This document shows, piece after piece, positions 9,564 through 18,152 of a DNA stretch of 64,000 nt. The first letter of the stretch is position 1. Every line of letters starts with the position of its first letter. Below the pieces are notes generated by a model that worked only from the letters and a program-made list of their open reading frames with translations, was not told the origin of the DNA and searched no databases. Where the stretch lies: positions 34,599 to 98,598 of the forward strand of contig JAETNP010000014.1 in assembly GCA_021768185.1 (NCBI GenBank). The letters run 5' to 3'. The position numbers and the translations under genes were made by a program. This DNA comes from Oscillospiraceae bacterium (GTDB lineage: Bacteria; Bacillota; Clostridia; Oscillospirales; Oscillospiraceae).

Positions 9564-10325
9564 ATGAAACTGGCAACGTTCAACATCCGCTGCGACTACG
9601 GCCAGGATGGAGAAAACAACTTCTGTTTCCGCAAGCCCCTGATTCTGGAAAAGCTCCGCCGTGAGGAGCCGGACGTCATCTGCTTTCAGGAGGTCCTGCC
9701 CCATGTGGCCGTATGGCTGAAGGAGGCGCTGGAGGACTATTACGTCATCGGCTGCGGCCGCAGCGAGACCCTGGAGGACGAGCAGATGGCGATCGCCTAC
9801 CGGAAGGACCGGCTGAACCTCATCCAGATGGAGACCTTCTGGCTGTCGGAGACCCCCTATACGCCGGGGTCCCGGTATCCCCGCCAGAGCATCTGCCCCC
9901 GCACCGCCACGGAGGCGGTCTTTGAGGACCTGAGCGATAAGACCGTCTTCCGCCTCGTCAACACCCACCTGGACCACGAGCACCCCGAGGCCCGGGCCCT
10001 GGGGCTGGCCCAGATTTTGCGTAAGCTGACCACCCAGGACCGGCTCTTTCCCGGGGTCCCCGCCGTCATCACCGGCGATATGAACGCCGAGCCGGACAGC
10101 CCCGAGATGGCGGCCCTCCGGACCGCTCCCTATCAGAACGTAACGGCCAGCATCGGCGTCACCTACCACGGCTTCGGCTGCGGCGACCCGCCCTGCTCCA
10201 TCGACTACATCCTGACCCGGGGCTTTGCCTGTGATGGCGTCGAAAAGTGGACGGACTGCCGGGACGGCGTCTTCCTCTCCGACCACTATCCCGTGTGCGC
10301 CCGGCTTCGCCCTGCGGAGGAATGA
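9564..10325 (+). CDS. endonuclease/exonuclease/phosphatase family hydrolase
   Basis: 253-residue metal-dependent phosphodiesterase/phosphatase fold. Motifs in order: TFNIRCD (N-terminal Asn), FQEV (catalytic Glu), NTHLDHEH (His), TGDMNAEPDS (Asp/Asn pair) and SDHYPV (C-terminal Asp-His). There is no signal peptide, so it is cytoplasmic. Family members cleave nucleic acids, phospholipids or small phosphoesters, and the substrate cannot be deduced. AAGGAGGA lies 9 bases before the ATG. Confidence 0.9.
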   Translation: MKLATFNIRCDYGQDGENNFCFRKPLILEKLRREEPDVICFQEVLPHVAVWLKEALEDYYVIGCGRSETLEDEQMAIAYRKDRLNLIQMETFWLSETPYTPGSRYPRQSICPRTATEAVFEDLSDKTVFRLVNTHLDHEHPEARALGLAQILRKLTTQDRLFPGVPAVITGDMNAEPDSPEMAALRTAPYQNVTASIGVTYHGFGCGDPPCSIDYILTRGFACDGVEKWTDCRDGVFLSDHYPVCARLRPAEE

Positions 10326-10388
10326 TCTTCGATTTTCCGTGCCAAGACATGAGAGCACAGGAGAAGCAATCTATCCCCTACGACAGAA

Positions 10389-10425
10389 AAGTCCGGCCCG
10401 GGTATACGCCCGGGCCGGGGCTTTT
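10389..10425. terminator. bidirectional terminator
   Basis: Stem CCGGCCCGGG / CCCGGGCCGG with a 6-base loop, flanked by AAAA on the left and TTTT on the right. It serves the hydrolase (+) and the anti-sigma gene (-). Confidence 0.8.
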
Positions 10426-10427
10426 GC

Positions 10428-11285
10428 TTATTCGTAGGCGTCCAGGATCTCCTTTAATTCATCCAGGCCGCCGGGGCTTTGGCTCTCTATATTGGGGAAG
10501 AATTGCAGCATATACAGAGCATCATCCTTGGAGAAATGCGCGATATACCGGATCGTCTGGAACTCCGCCTCCCGCATATCATCTATAACGATCTTGACCG
10601 CCATGCCGCTGGGCGTCACATAATCCTCGGACGTGACCTTGCCGTATGTGTCCATCCGCGTATCCGCACCGGAAATATAATTTTCCTCCGTGCGGATCGT
10701 GACCTCCTCATCGACGGAGTAGCGCTCTCCTTGATAGGAGGACACGATCCGAGCGACGACGGGCGTCTCCTCATAGTAGCCTACATGCACATAATTAGAG
10801 ACGCGTTCGCCGTCCAAATAGCAGCCGCCCTCTCCCTGGGGCAGCTGCTCCAGGATGGAGTTGCCTCCCAGATCCAGCCCCAGAAACGCTGTACACTCCC
10901 GCCAGGAAGCGAATGGCAGATCGACCACGTCATACTCGCCGAGACCCTTGCCGTACGCCAATACTTCCTCCGAAAGGCTCTCCACCGGGATCTGGTTATA
11001 CTCGCCGTAGATGTCATAGCTGCTCCCGGCGCCGCCGTAGATGTTCTGATCTTTGGGGACCACGTTCACCCGTCCGAAATGGCCCGCTGCGATCGCCGAT
11101 CCCGCGAGGACCACTACCAGCACCGCCGCTACAAGGGCCGCCGCCGGTAATCTGCGCCTGTTATTTGCCTGTTTCATGCCCGAAACCTCCTTTTTTTTAT
11201 TCAGGAGGTCCGCCAGCATGGCCTCTTCCCGCTCAGGGGAGAGCTTCACCTGGTCAAAGACCTGTTTCAGCTGTTTGTCCTCCAT
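10428..11285 (-). CDS. membrane anti-sigma-like protein with C-terminal DUF4367-like domain
   Basis: 285 residues. The N-terminal part (1-45) is soluble and charged, one transmembrane helix (PAAALVAAVLVVVLAG) follows, and the C-terminal part of about 215 residues lies outside. The C-terminus (from about 200) resembles the DUF4367 domain found on clostridial anti-sigma factors and lipoproteins. The start at 11285 is preferred over 11294 because GGAGGAGG sits 9 bases upstream of it. The gene overlaps the end of the sigma-factor gene by 32 bp, so the two are translationally coupled. The inferred role is to hold the ECF sigma factor inactive until an envelope signal. Confidence 0.75.
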   Translation of the reverse strand: MEDKQLKQVFDQVKLSPEREEAMLADLLNKKKEVSGMKQANNRRRLPAAALVAAVLVVVLAGSAIAAGHFGRVNVVPKDQNIYGGAGSSYDIYGEYNQIPVESLSEEVLAYGKGLGEYDVVDLPFASWRECTAFLGLDLGGNSILEQLPQGEGGCYLDGERVSNYVHVGYYEETPVVARIVSSYQGERYSVDEEVTIRTEENYISGADTRMDTYGKVTSEDYVTPSGMAVKIVIDDMREAEFQTIRYIAHFSKDDALYMLQFFPNIESQSPGGLDELKEILDAYE

Positions 11286-11766
11286 ACTCGCCATCCTCCT
11301 CCAATAAGTCTTTCAATCTGCGGCGCGCTCTGCACAGCCAGGACCGGACGGTAGACGGATTCTTCCCCATCAGATCCGCCGTCTCTCCGGTGCTGTACCC
11401 CTGGTAGTAATGGAGGTACAGCGCCATTTTCTCATGCTCCGGCAGGGTGAGGATCAGCTCCCACAGCTCCCCGTCCCCCGGCTGCTCCCAGGTCAGGTTG
11501 TCCAGCGTTTCCACATCCGCCCGTTTCGTACGCCACCAGTGCCGCAGCTGGTTTTTGCACTCGTTCCGGGCGGTGACGATGAGCCAGGCTCTCTCGTGGT
11601 CCGGACCATCGAAGGGTTCCTCCCGCTCCATCGCCCTGCGGAACACGGTCTGGACGGTGTCCTCCGCGTCAGGCGCGTTTTTCAGCAGCATCAGGCTGAT
11701 CTGATAGACCATGCCCGCATGACGCCGGTAGAGGCTGGCCACCTCCTCTGTTGTCAGCACGCCCAT
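11254..11766 (-). CDS. RNA polymerase sigma-70 family (ECF-type) factor
   Basis: 170 residues with sigma region 2 at the N-terminus (YRRHAGMVYQISLMLLKNAPDAEDTVQTVF) and a region 4 helix-turn-helix (YSTGETADLMGKNPSTVRSWLCRARRRLKDLL). The start at 11766 is chosen because a near-perfect AGGAGGTGA ends 8 bases upstream; a GTG four codons earlier overlaps that site. It is co-transcribed with the downstream membrane protein, a standard sigma/anti-sigma layout. A TATAGT lies upstream, but no convincing -35 was identified. Confidence 0.92.
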   Translation of the reverse strand: MGVLTTEEVASLYRRHAGMVYQISLMLLKNAPDAEDTVQTVFRRAMEREEPFDGPDHERAWLIVTARNECKNQLRHWWRTKRADVETLDNLTWEQPGDGELWELILTLPEHEKMALYLHYYQGYSTGETADLMGKNPSTVRSWLCRARRRLKDLLEEDGEYGGQTAETGL

Positions 11767-11870
11767 CGTGGGGATCACCTCCTGTCCTGTTCACTTACTA
11801 TACAATCGGCGCGGGGGGATTGTTGCGATAGGGGGAAATTTTTTCTTGCGCACCCCGCTCCTCCGGGTAT

Positions 11871-12000
11871 ATAATATTTCCGAATTTTAAATTCGGAAAT
11901 ATTATATTTGATTTAAGCCGTTTTGCTCGCCGCCGTAAACAGCGGCAACCGCAAAACATGGCTATTATTACTTCCGAACTTTTGGTTCGGAAGTAATAAT
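11871..12000. repeat. 130-bp three-hairpin repeat, copy 1
   Basis: Three consecutive perfect or near-perfect hairpins: a 17-bp palindrome ATAATATTTCCGAATTT (11871-11905); a middle stem GTTTTGC/GCAAAAC enclosing GCCGC/GCGGC; and a 16-bp stem ATTATTACTTCCGAAC (11964-12000). The second copy is at 54314-54444. It lies in the leader of the GNAT gene, ending 34 bases before its start. Confidence 0.8.
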
Positions 12001-12033
12001 AGGGCCGGTCATTCCATACAAGGAGGAGTTCCC

Positions 12034-12570
12034 GTGTTTTTAGAAACAGACCGCCTGATCCTGCGGAAATTCCGGGAGGAGGATTTCCCGGATTTCTGCG
12101 CCTATGCCATGGACGAAGAAATGTGCCGCATGATGGGCAACGACCTGATGGACACGGAAGAAGCCGCGCGGGTCACCTTCGACTGGCTGAAGGACAAGGA
12201 GGAGCGGAGCTATGTGATGGTTCTCAAGGAGACCGGGCGGGCGATCGGCAATCTGAATGTTACGCCCCTCCCCGAGGAGCTGCTGAAGCTGCCCGCTTTG
12301 GCGGGAAAACAGGGGAAAAGCCTGAGTTTCTGCATCTCCCGGCATTATCGGCGGCAAGGACTGATGTCGGAGGCGGTGCGGGCGGTGATTGCCCGGCTCT
12401 TTGACGAGGAGGGCATGGACTACGTCCAGTGCGGCCATTTTGATTTCAACACCGCCTCTGCCAAGTTCCAAGAGAAACTGGGCTTCACCCACCTGATTAC
12501 CATGGAGCTGGATTTCAAAGGAGAAAGGCTCACCTCCGTGGAAAGCATTCTCTGGAAGAAGCAGCTCTGA
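12034..12570 (+). CDS. GNAT N-acetyltransferase (RimJ/RimL type)
   Basis: 178-residue acetyl-CoA-dependent transferase. It begins FLETDRLILRKFREEDF, the usual start of the RimJ/RimL-like branch, and has a cofactor-loop region near SRHYRRQGLMSEAV. The start is a GTG at 12034, set by AAGGAGGA 6 bases upstream; the frame runs open further upstream only through the hairpin repeat. Substrate could be a protein N-terminus or a small amine. Own terminator follows. Confidence 0.85.
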   Translation: MFLETDRLILRKFREEDFPDFCAYAMDEEMCRMMGNDLMDTEEAARVTFDWLKDKEERSYVMVLKETGRAIGNLNVTPLPEELLKLPALAGKQGKSLSFCISRHYRRQGLMSEAVRAVIARLFDEEGMDYVQCGHFDFNTASAKFQEKLGFTHLITMELDFKGERLTSVESILWKKQL

Positions 12571-12571
12571 G

Positions 12572-12610
12572 AAGGAACGGCCCGATGAGGACATCGGGCC
12601 GTTCCTTTTT
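12572..12610 (+). terminator. intrinsic terminator of GNAT gene
   Basis: 15-bp stem AAGGAACGGCCCGAT paired with ATCGGGCCGTTCCTT, 6-base loop, then Ts. Confidence 0.9.
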
Positions 12611-12644
12611 GATATCTATTCCGGCAGCCAACCTGCCGCCGCGG

Positions 12645-13196
12645 CTACAGGCTCCGCCGCTTTTCTCCGACCAACCGCACGAATCCTACGGTGACCTTCC
12701 ACAGTCCCCGCCCCGCCAGGAGGAGGAGCAGGCCCATTATTACGGCAATGGGAAAGGCCGCCAGGGGCGGCGCGGTCCAATTCCCCAGCTGCATGACCAC
12801 CCACGGCGTATCAATCCCCACCAGGGAAGCCGCCAGCGACAGCAGCGCCGCCGCCGGTATAAACGCCCCGCAGAGCATAAACATCACTGCTGTGATGCTG
12901 GTGACGGGCAGCACGATCATTCCCCCCAGACCCGCCAGACTGTAAAACGCCGCCACGGACCCCAGCCTCCGCCAGCTGAACCCGGGGTTCTTCACGATCA
13001 CATCCCGCAGATAGGCGGCGGCCAGATCCTTGGGCGCGCCCAGCCGGTCCATAATGGCCTGGGGGCTCAGTCCCTGGTTCGCCAGCTCCAGTATTTCGCT
13101 TCTGATCTCCTGTACGATGTCCACCCGTTCCCAGGCGGACATGGGCTTTAAATACCGGTCCACCCGGTCCAGATAAGCGTTCAATTCCTGGTCCAT
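12645..13196 (-). CDS. HAAS/DUF1700-type membrane protein paired with PadR
   Basis: 183 residues. The N-terminal HAAS-like helical segment (about 1-75, MDQELNAYLDRVDRYLKPM onward, with IRSEILELANQG and MDRLGAPKDLA) is followed by about four transmembrane helices. These proteins commonly sit behind a PadR regulator and are thought to sense or modulate it at the membrane. The start at 13196 lies only 5 bases after the PadR stop; the longer open frame upstream merely overlaps the PadR gene. Confidence 0.8.
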   Translation of the reverse strand: MDQELNAYLDRVDRYLKPMSAWERVDIVQEIRSEILELANQGLSPQAIMDRLGAPKDLAAAYLRDVIVKNPGFSWRRLGSVAAFYSLAGLGGMIVLPVTSITAVMFMLCGAFIPAAALLSLAASLVGIDTPWVVMQLGNWTAPPLAAFPIAVIMGLLLLLAGRGLWKVTVGFVRLVGEKRRSL

Positions 13197-13201
13197 AGCA
13201 G

Positions 13202-13534
13202 TTATTCCCCCTTGATTTCGTCGATAGCCGACAGCAGATTGGCCCACTCGGCCTCCATGGCCTCCAGATAGGCCCGGCCCTGGTCTGTAATGGTATAGTA
13301 TTTTCTGGGCGGCAGCCCCTCCGCCGACTCCCGCCATACGGAGGACAGCAGTCCCTCCCGCAGCAGCCGCCGGAGCAGAGGATAGATGGTGCTTTCTTTT
13401 GCCGACAGAATGGGCTGTTTTTCCAAGCGGCTGATCAATTCGTAGCCGTAGCACTCTCCCTGGGCGATCATCAGCAAGACGCAGAATTCAAGCGTTCCGC
13501 GCTTGAGCTGGGAGCGCCATTCGTCAATATTCAT
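13202..13534 (-). CDS. PadR family transcriptional regulator
   Basis: 110-residue winged-helix regulator. It begins MNIDEWRSQLKRGTLEFCVL, followed by the PadR signature YGYELISRLE, ESTIYPLLRRLLREGLL and PRKYYTITDQGRAYLE. The start at 13534 has GGAGG 8-9 bases upstream. It forms a two-gene operon with the HAAS protein and probably autoregulates the promoter at 13558-13586. Confidence 0.92.
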   Translation of the reverse strand: MNIDEWRSQLKRGTLEFCVLLMIAQGECYGYELISRLEKQPILSAKESTIYPLLRRLLREGLLSSVWRESAEGLPPRKYYTITDQGRAYLEAMEAEWANLLSAIDEIKGE

Positions 13535-13557
13535 TGTATATCGCCTCCAGTAGGTGC

Positions 13558-13586
13558 ATCGTACCACACAGTATATCGAATGTCAA
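13558..13586 (-). promoter_or_regulatory. sigma-A promoter of the padR operon
   Basis: Reading leftward: TTGACA (13581-13586), 17-base spacer, TACGAT (13558-13563), 23 bases upstream of the padR ATG. Confidence 0.75.
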
Positions 13587-13897
13587 CACTTATTTTCTCT
13601 GCCTCTCCACCGGGGCTGCATGTTCCGCATCGAAAGGCAGGACTTGGAAATTCCCATATTCAGCTCCATACATACCGCAGGAAAGGCCAGAGCAACAGCA
13701 TCTGCATCATCGGCTGAAGGTTTCCGCCAACGGCAGCCTTGTCAACAAATGCCAAGGAGGCTGCCGGCACCGAGCGCGCTATACAATGGCAAATCTAAAC
13801 CTTTTCACTTGTCATGATACTATATTGTCATGAACACTTACGCAGAGTTTTGTACTCCGAAACAGGGGGCCATTCGTCTCCACTGTGCCCATACGCC
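13587..13897. other. intergenic, no gene seen
   Basis: About 310 bases between padR and the BAAT-like hydrolase. Near 13809-13833 the nonamer TTGTCATGA occurs twice as a direct repeat separated by TACTATA, possibly an operator. Short frames on the plus strand lack ribosome-binding sites. Confidence 0.5.
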
Positions 13898-14782
13898 TTA
13901 CCACCGGGTCACAAATTCCAGTGTCTTTTCCAGAGAATCCATCCGGGCTTTTCGGCTCAATTCCCTGTATTTCCCACGATCACCTCTGAAAAACTTTGCC
14001 AGCCGCAATTCCATGGGAACGAACAGATGCCCGCCGTAATCATAACTCAGATGCTGGCAGAAGTATGGGAAGCCATGCTGCCGCAGCCGCTTCATTACCT
14101 GCTCCGCCGCTGAGTCGGAGGGCCACATGGTATCCATTTTGGATGAGATCAGCAGGACGGGGCCGGTGATTTTCTCCGCCTGGATCACTGCGTCGGGGTT
14201 TGGGTTTTCCACCAATGGGATATAGAGGTCGTACATGGTCAGCTCCCGTGCCTTGAGGCTCTTTCCCAGCACCCGCCCCAGTGGAAATTTGTCCATCCCG
14301 AAGCTGCTGTAGGGGACTTCCTCCCCGTGAAAGGTCCAGGTGCTTCCCTGCATAATGGTAATGCCTTTTTTCATGGAAAACCCCTGGCACACGGTGTTCA
14401 TAGGCGCTGCCGCCATCACCGCATTGACAAGTCCCGGCAAAAGACTCCCTGCCGTCAGCGCCAGCTCGGCTCCCTTGGAAATGCCCCACAGCCCCACTTT
14501 TTCATAGCCCATGTCATGCAGCCGCGCTGCCGCTGCCTCCAGCGGGTCGATGGGGACGCGGCAAAACTGCTGAGGCAATCCTTCCTCCATCACATAGGCC
14601 AGCGCCAGAGCGGTCAGTCCATGGGTCTGGAAGACTTGGGCCAGCATCCGGGACAGTTCAAATTTTCCATCACTGCCGCTGAAGCAGATCAGAGCCTTGC
14701 CAGGATACCCGTCCTGGGCTGGACAGAAGAGTTCTCCGTGAAATCCGTCTGTTTTCATTCGATATATCTTGTTTGTGGACAC
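13898..14782 (-). CDS. alpha/beta hydrolase, BAAT/acyl-CoA thioester hydrolase C-terminal type
   Basis: 294-residue hydrolase. The nucleophile elbow is GISKG (Ser102), the acid is in SSKMDTMWPS and the histidine in YDYGGHLFVP, the order seen in the BAAT C-terminal family (bile-acid or acyl-CoA thioester hydrolases/transferases). It lacks the N-terminal domain of the mammalian enzymes, as is usual for bacterial members. No signal peptide. Actual substrate unknown. Confidence 0.85.
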   Translation of the reverse strand: MSTNKIYRMKTDGFHGELFCPAQDGYPGKALICFSGSDGKFELSRMLAQVFQTHGLTALALAYVMEEGLPQQFCRVPIDPLEAAAARLHDMGYEKVGLWGISKGAELALTAGSLLPGLVNAVMAAAPMNTVCQGFSMKKGITIMQGSTWTFHGEEVPYSSFGMDKFPLGRVLGKSLKARELTMYDLYIPLVENPNPDAVIQAEKITGPVLLISSKMDTMWPSDSAAEQVMKRLRQHGFPYFCQHLSYDYGGHLFVPMELRLAKFFRGDRGKYRELSRKARMDSLEKTLEFVTRW

Positions 14783-15061
14783 CTCTTATGACCCTCCTTG
14801 CCTTTTAAAGCAGTAGTTGTTAGAGCCCCTCGCCGGGGCAACAATGCAGATTGGTTTCTCCGTTTGGATGTATGCGGTCATATGACAGGCAGGATGAAGC
14901 AGGCCAGCGCAGACCGTATGGAAGGGTTTATCAAAAGCGTTTCCGTACTGTAAGGGGAAACAACCACCAGCAGGGCAAAGAAAATACCGGAAAGCCTTGC
15001 AAAATAACGGCTTTCCGGTTTGTGAGCGTCCAACACTATAAATGCCACTATCCCCCGGCCC

Positions 15062-15207
15062 CCAACTGTGAGCCCAAGAGGTGCCGCCGCAAGCGGCGGC
15101 TTCGCCCGCCATCAGGGCGGGCGAACTCTGGGTCGCAGTTGGAAGCGAAGAAGTCCCCATCATAGCGCAGTTTTCGCCGCAAGGCGGAAACGGAGCAATG
15201 ATGGGGA
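15062..15207. repeat. compound inverted-repeat structure (three-way junction plus long hairpin)
   Basis: An outer stem CCAACTG...CAGTTGG (15062-15142) encloses two perfect GC hairpins, GCCGCCGC/GCGGCGGC and CGCCCGCC/GGCGGGCG. It is followed at 15154-15207 by a long imperfect hairpin starting TCCCCATCAT and ending ATGATGGGGA. The ORFs across it are incidental. It lies just left of the 26-bp direct repeat. The surrounding 14783-15407 stretch contains no supported gene. Confidence 0.6.
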
Positions 15208-15216
15208 TTTCTGAGC

Positions 15217-15242
15217 TGTCTTGCGTTGATAAAAAAGATGCA
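15217..15242 (+). repeat. 26-bp direct repeat, left copy (candidate attachment site)
   Basis: TGTCTTGCGTTGATAAAAAAGATGCA; the copy at 18153-18178 differs at one base. The pair brackets the AT-rich island with a recombinase fragment, as attL/attR of an inserted element would. Confidence 0.5.
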
Positions 15243-15329
15243 ATCCGGTCAGGACCGCGAGCGCAAGCGAGCCGCGCCGGATGACGCGTAAAAATCTGTA
15301 TCCCTTGTATTTCAATGGGTACAGGCAAA

Positions 15330-15390
15330 GAACGACCCTATCCAATCCGAACAACTGACAGCAATTTGTTCAGATTGGATAGGGTCGTTC
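15330..15390. terminator. 25-bp inverted repeat downstream of the AAA/TOPRIM gene
   Basis: Arms 15330-15354 and 15366-15390 match at 24 of 25 positions around an 11-base loop. For the leftward gene ending at 15408 it is in terminator position, but the following T-run is short; it could instead be an element-end structure. Confidence 0.5.
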
Positions 15391-15407
15391 AACAAAAAAG
15401 ATGTGTG

Positions 15408-16922
15408 CTAACATTGACTTTTTATTTCACTAATCAATGGCAAAAATTTTGAAACATCTTGATGCAGGATATATGTTTGTATGCATTGGACTTCGATAGT
15501 AGCTGCGTCCACATCACACTGTTGTGAAATTCGATCTGCATATTCATGGTGATCTGTGACTGTAGCCAAAACATCTGAAAAATTAATGTTGTATTGGGCA
15601 GATAGAAACTCCGAAACAACTTGGTTACAAAACACTTCCTGTTCTGGCGCCTTATCAGATGGATATGAAAAAATCAACTCGGTCGCATTTGCAGTGTGCT
15701 TTTCATCACGAATTCCAATCGATTTGACTCCTTTGTGCTTCTGTGTATATCTTACTGCTTGTAGGACATCCCCCTTATCTCCCACTGCGGCAATAGAGAG
15801 TGCTTTAGATAATTCAGGCGCAAATTTACGAATAATCTCAATGAGTAATTTTTTTGAAAACTCATCTTCCACATAAATGAGTAATGACTTTTGATGACCA
15901 TCAGATAAATCAGATATAATTTCTGCAATTGTCGGATTGTTTTCAACTGTTGTACCACGGGAGGTTCGTTCAACTTTCTTCCTGGCTTCCATTGGCATTG
16001 CGTCAACAATTGTTGGCGAATGAGTCGTCACAATAATCTGATGACATTTTCGTTTGCAAACTTCAAGAAAATAGATTGCTAAATTATGTTGGGCATCTTG
16101 ATGTAAGGCGGTTTCTGGTTCCTCTATAACAATCAAACTTCGTTCAGGTGCATTTTCGATTGCGTCAATCATTCGAATCAACCTGCCTTCTCCACATCCC
16201 ATATGATTCTCAGAATACCTTGCTCCAAAACGAGAAGCAAATCCCATTTCTGCTTCTTTAGACTGATTAATGATTGTTGCCACTTCAACTGCAGAGTATG
16301 GCGAACCCAGTATTTCAGCCGAAATTTTAAGACTTGTTTCACTAAAACTTCGTTTTCCGCTGATGCATGTTTTAGGGTCTAAGTAAATCCGATCTCCCAT
16401 TTCATGGTGCGGGACAAAAAAACCCATTCCAAAATAAATGCATTTCCTATCAGGTCGCTTTTTGTAACCGCCCCAGTCAGAATTAATTTTTTTAATTATA
16501 TTTTCTTTTGCGTGACAAAACGAGTTTGAATCTAATGCGAATAAAGATATCTGCTCGAACCCCCGTTTTTCAGGCGCTGTAGCATAGGAGTATTGTAAAA
16601 AGGCATCTGGCGTATATGGTTCAGGATCCAAATTAGATTTAATAAAAAAGTTCCCTAAGTTATAATAGTTTCTGATATTATGTAATGACTCGCCAGGCTG
16701 TTTATATCGATAGCAGCATAAAGCCAGTTGTGCCAATGTACTTTTTCCAGACCCGTTCTTTCCCGTGATAACAGTAACAGGAAAATCAAAAGCTATAGAT
16801 GCAGACATACCTCTAATCCCATGAACCTCCATAGCAAGAAGTACGTCACCAAAATTAGCATACCTATTTCGAGGAAGGTACATACTTTTTATGTTAGCTA
16901 CCAGCTGCTCTGCCTTTTTCAT
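15408..16922 (-). CDS. OLD-like AAA ATPase with TOPRIM domain
   Basis: 504 residues, probably a DNA-acting nuclease/ATPase. Walker A is GKNGSGKST (54-62). The C-half of the ATPase has a GCGEGR signature, Walker B IVIEEPETALH and the switch VTTHSP. A TOPRIM-like region follows (LLIYVEDEFSKK, AAVGDKGD, IGIRDEK), as in OLD-family and Gabija-type nucleases. GGGAGG lies 7 bases before the ATG. The DNA is clearly more AT-rich than flanking core genes, pointing to transfer. The upstream neighbour encodes a KilA-N protein. A phage-defence role is possible but inferred only from family. Confidence 0.85.
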   Translation of the reverse strand: MKKAEQLVANIKSMYLPRNRYANFGDVLLAMEVHGIRGMSASIAFDFPVTVITGKNGSGKSTLAQLALCCYRYKQPGESLHNIRNYYNLGNFFIKSNLDPEPYTPDAFLQYSYATAPEKRGFEQISLFALDSNSFCHAKENIIKKINSDWGGYKKRPDRKCIYFGMGFFVPHHEMGDRIYLDPKTCISGKRSFSETSLKISAEILGSPYSAVEVATIINQSKEAEMGFASRFGARYSENHMGCGEGRLIRMIDAIENAPERSLIVIEEPETALHQDAQHNLAIYFLEVCKRKCHQIIVTTHSPTIVDAMPMEARKKVERTSRGTTVENNPTIAEIISDLSDGHQKSLLIYVEDEFSKKLLIEIIRKFAPELSKALSIAAVGDKGDVLQAVRYTQKHKGVKSIGIRDEKHTANATELIFSYPSDKAPEQEVFCNQVVSEFLSAQYNINFSDVLATVTDHHEYADRISQQCDVDAATIEVQCIQTYILHQDVSKFLPLISEIKSQC

Positions 16923-16985
16923 TTGTTTTCCTCCCCCCTATCTACATATATCTGTCCTGAAAAGCCAATTATTAAAATAGAGTAC

Positions 16986-17561
16986 CTATTCACTTTTGCC
17001 TTGCCACACCACAGCCAGCCTCATTTTAGGATCCAACCAAAGCTGAAAATCAGCTGCAATTTCAGGGTAAGCCCTCACGCCTCCGCCTTTGCCCTGCTTT
17101 ACTCGCATTCCAACTGCGTGAGTCCTACGAATCCACAGAGATGGCGTAATGGTAAGCGATGTGGTATGCCCCTGGTGGATCAGTTCCTCACAAGCCCTGT
17201 CATCAAATTCCTCATTCATGTCATTTTCCCATTGACGAAGAAACTCCAATGTGTTGCGGCTACGCATCCAGCTTTGAATGATATACCCAGGGGAATCCTC
17301 TGAATATTGCTTTGCCAACCCTGTCAATGACACCTTATCCTCACAGATCATGCCTCGCATATAACGTCGTATGATTTCGGTATAATCTCCAATCTTTTGA
17401 GCCGTCCGGAGTTTTTCTTCATCTAACGAGTCGTAAAAAGACTTCCTGTGCCTGTCCACCAAATCCTGGTCTATTATCTTCTTGTCGAGAAGCCGACCAA
17501 TTGCGAACTCATATTGGAATGCCAAACGTATGTAGAGTTCACCGACTTCTTTCTCTGTCAT
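16986..17561 (-). CDS. KilA-N domain protein
   Basis: 191 residues. The N-terminal 75 residues have no clear match. The region from about 80 fits the KilA-N DNA-binding domain: GLAKQYSEDSPGYIIQSWMRSRNT, LEFLRQWENDMNEEF, SLWIRRTHAVGMRVKQG and PEIAADFQLWLDPKMRLAVV. The protein stops soon after the domain. KilA-N proteins are usually phage or plasmid DNA-binding proteins. GGGAG precedes the ATG. The stop lies 63 bases before the start of the AAA/TOPRIM gene, so the two may be co-transcribed. Confidence 0.75.
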   Translation of the reverse strand: MTEKEVGELYIRLAFQYEFAIGRLLDKKIIDQDLVDRHRKSFYDSLDEEKLRTAQKIGDYTEIIRRYMRGMICEDKVSLTGLAKQYSEDSPGYIIQSWMRSRNTLEFLRQWENDMNEEFDDRACEELIHQGHTTSLTITPSLWIRRTHAVGMRVKQGKGGGVRAYPEIAADFQLWLDPKMRLAVVWQGKSE

Positions 17562-17617
17562 GATCCCATTCTCCCTTTTTCTGCAAGTATATCAGAAAAG
17601 CCGGGATTTGTATAGTC

Positions 17618-17968
17618 TCATCTTGTTTTGAGAGCAGGTGACCGATATCTGGTCGCTTTTCTTGGATGTCCAGCCTTATCATAATCCACATTACACCGGC
17701 GATCCCTTTCGAATTGAGCATCCATGTATACGTCTATCCCAACAATTGGGATATATTTCTTATTGGCCAGGAGCTTATCAACAGCAGCCCTGGACCATTT
17801 GGTGTTTCCAGTCGGAGAAGCTATGCACTTCGCAAAGAGCATAGCAACGATTTTCCCCAAGCTTGCTCCTGCGAGATAATACTCAAATATGCTACGGACA
17901 ACATCTGCCCTTTCCTCATGGATGGCAATTCCCTCGCCAACCAAAACATAGCCATACGGAATCTTCAT
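17618..17968 (-). CDS. serine recombinase DNA-binding domain protein (no catalytic domain)
   Basis: 116 residues matching only the Recombinase domain of large serine recombinases (IPYGYVLVGEGIAIHEERADVVRSIFEYYLAGASLGKI, then the ...RAAVDKLLANKKYIPIVG segment). The resolvase catalytic domain with its active serine is absent, and the zinc-ribbon and coiled coil are missing at the C-terminus. A GTGAGG site precedes the ATG, so it may still be translated. It resembles the first part of the 256-residue protein at 22722. Either a small accessory factor or the remnant that brought in this island. Confidence 0.65.
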   Translation of the reverse strand: MKIPYGYVLVGEGIAIHEERADVVRSIFEYYLAGASLGKIVAMLFAKCIASPTGNTKWSRAAVDKLLANKKYIPIVGIDVYMDAQFERDRRCNVDYDKAGHPRKATRYRSPALKTR

Positions 17969-17998
17969 AGTAGCCTCACTTTCTAAAACATAAATAAA

Positions 17999-18036
17999 AG
18001 CAGGTTTGAAGGAGATTAAACCTCCTCAAATCTGCT
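17999..18036 (-). terminator. hairpin upstream of recombinase fragment
   Basis: Leftward AGCAGATTTGAGGAG...CTCCTTCAAACCTGCT followed by TTTTATTT; terminator or leader hairpin. Confidence 0.55.
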
Positions 18037-18092
18037 TGCTGGCATCTGCTAATATGTAATTGTAGCCAAATATGTATTGAGTTTTTGTATGA

Positions 18093-18144
18093 TTTAACGA
18101 TAAACAACAAAACCTACGTATAACTATCGTTAAACGCAGGTTTT
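18093..18144. other. interlocked inverted repeats (H-type pseudoknot geometry)
   Basis: TTTAACGATA (18093-18102) pairs with TATCGTTAAA (18125-18134). AAAACCTACG (18109-18118) pairs with CGCAGGTTTT (18135-18144) with one mismatch. The order A-B-A'-B' with 6-base spacers is that of a pseudoknot, or of paired protein-binding arms. It ends 8 bases before the right 26-bp direct repeat. The rest of 17969-18329 holds no supported gene. Confidence 0.55.
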
Positions 18145-18152
18145 GTCTACAA

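Noticed and set aside
12645..13454. Longer 269-residue version of the HAAS protein
   Set aside because: The extra 86 residues are an alternate frame of the padR gene; the true start lies 5 bases after the padR stop.
14786..15328. 180-residue minus-strand ORF
   Set aside because: Runs through the inverted-repeat cluster and the direct repeat; composition not protein-like and no family features.
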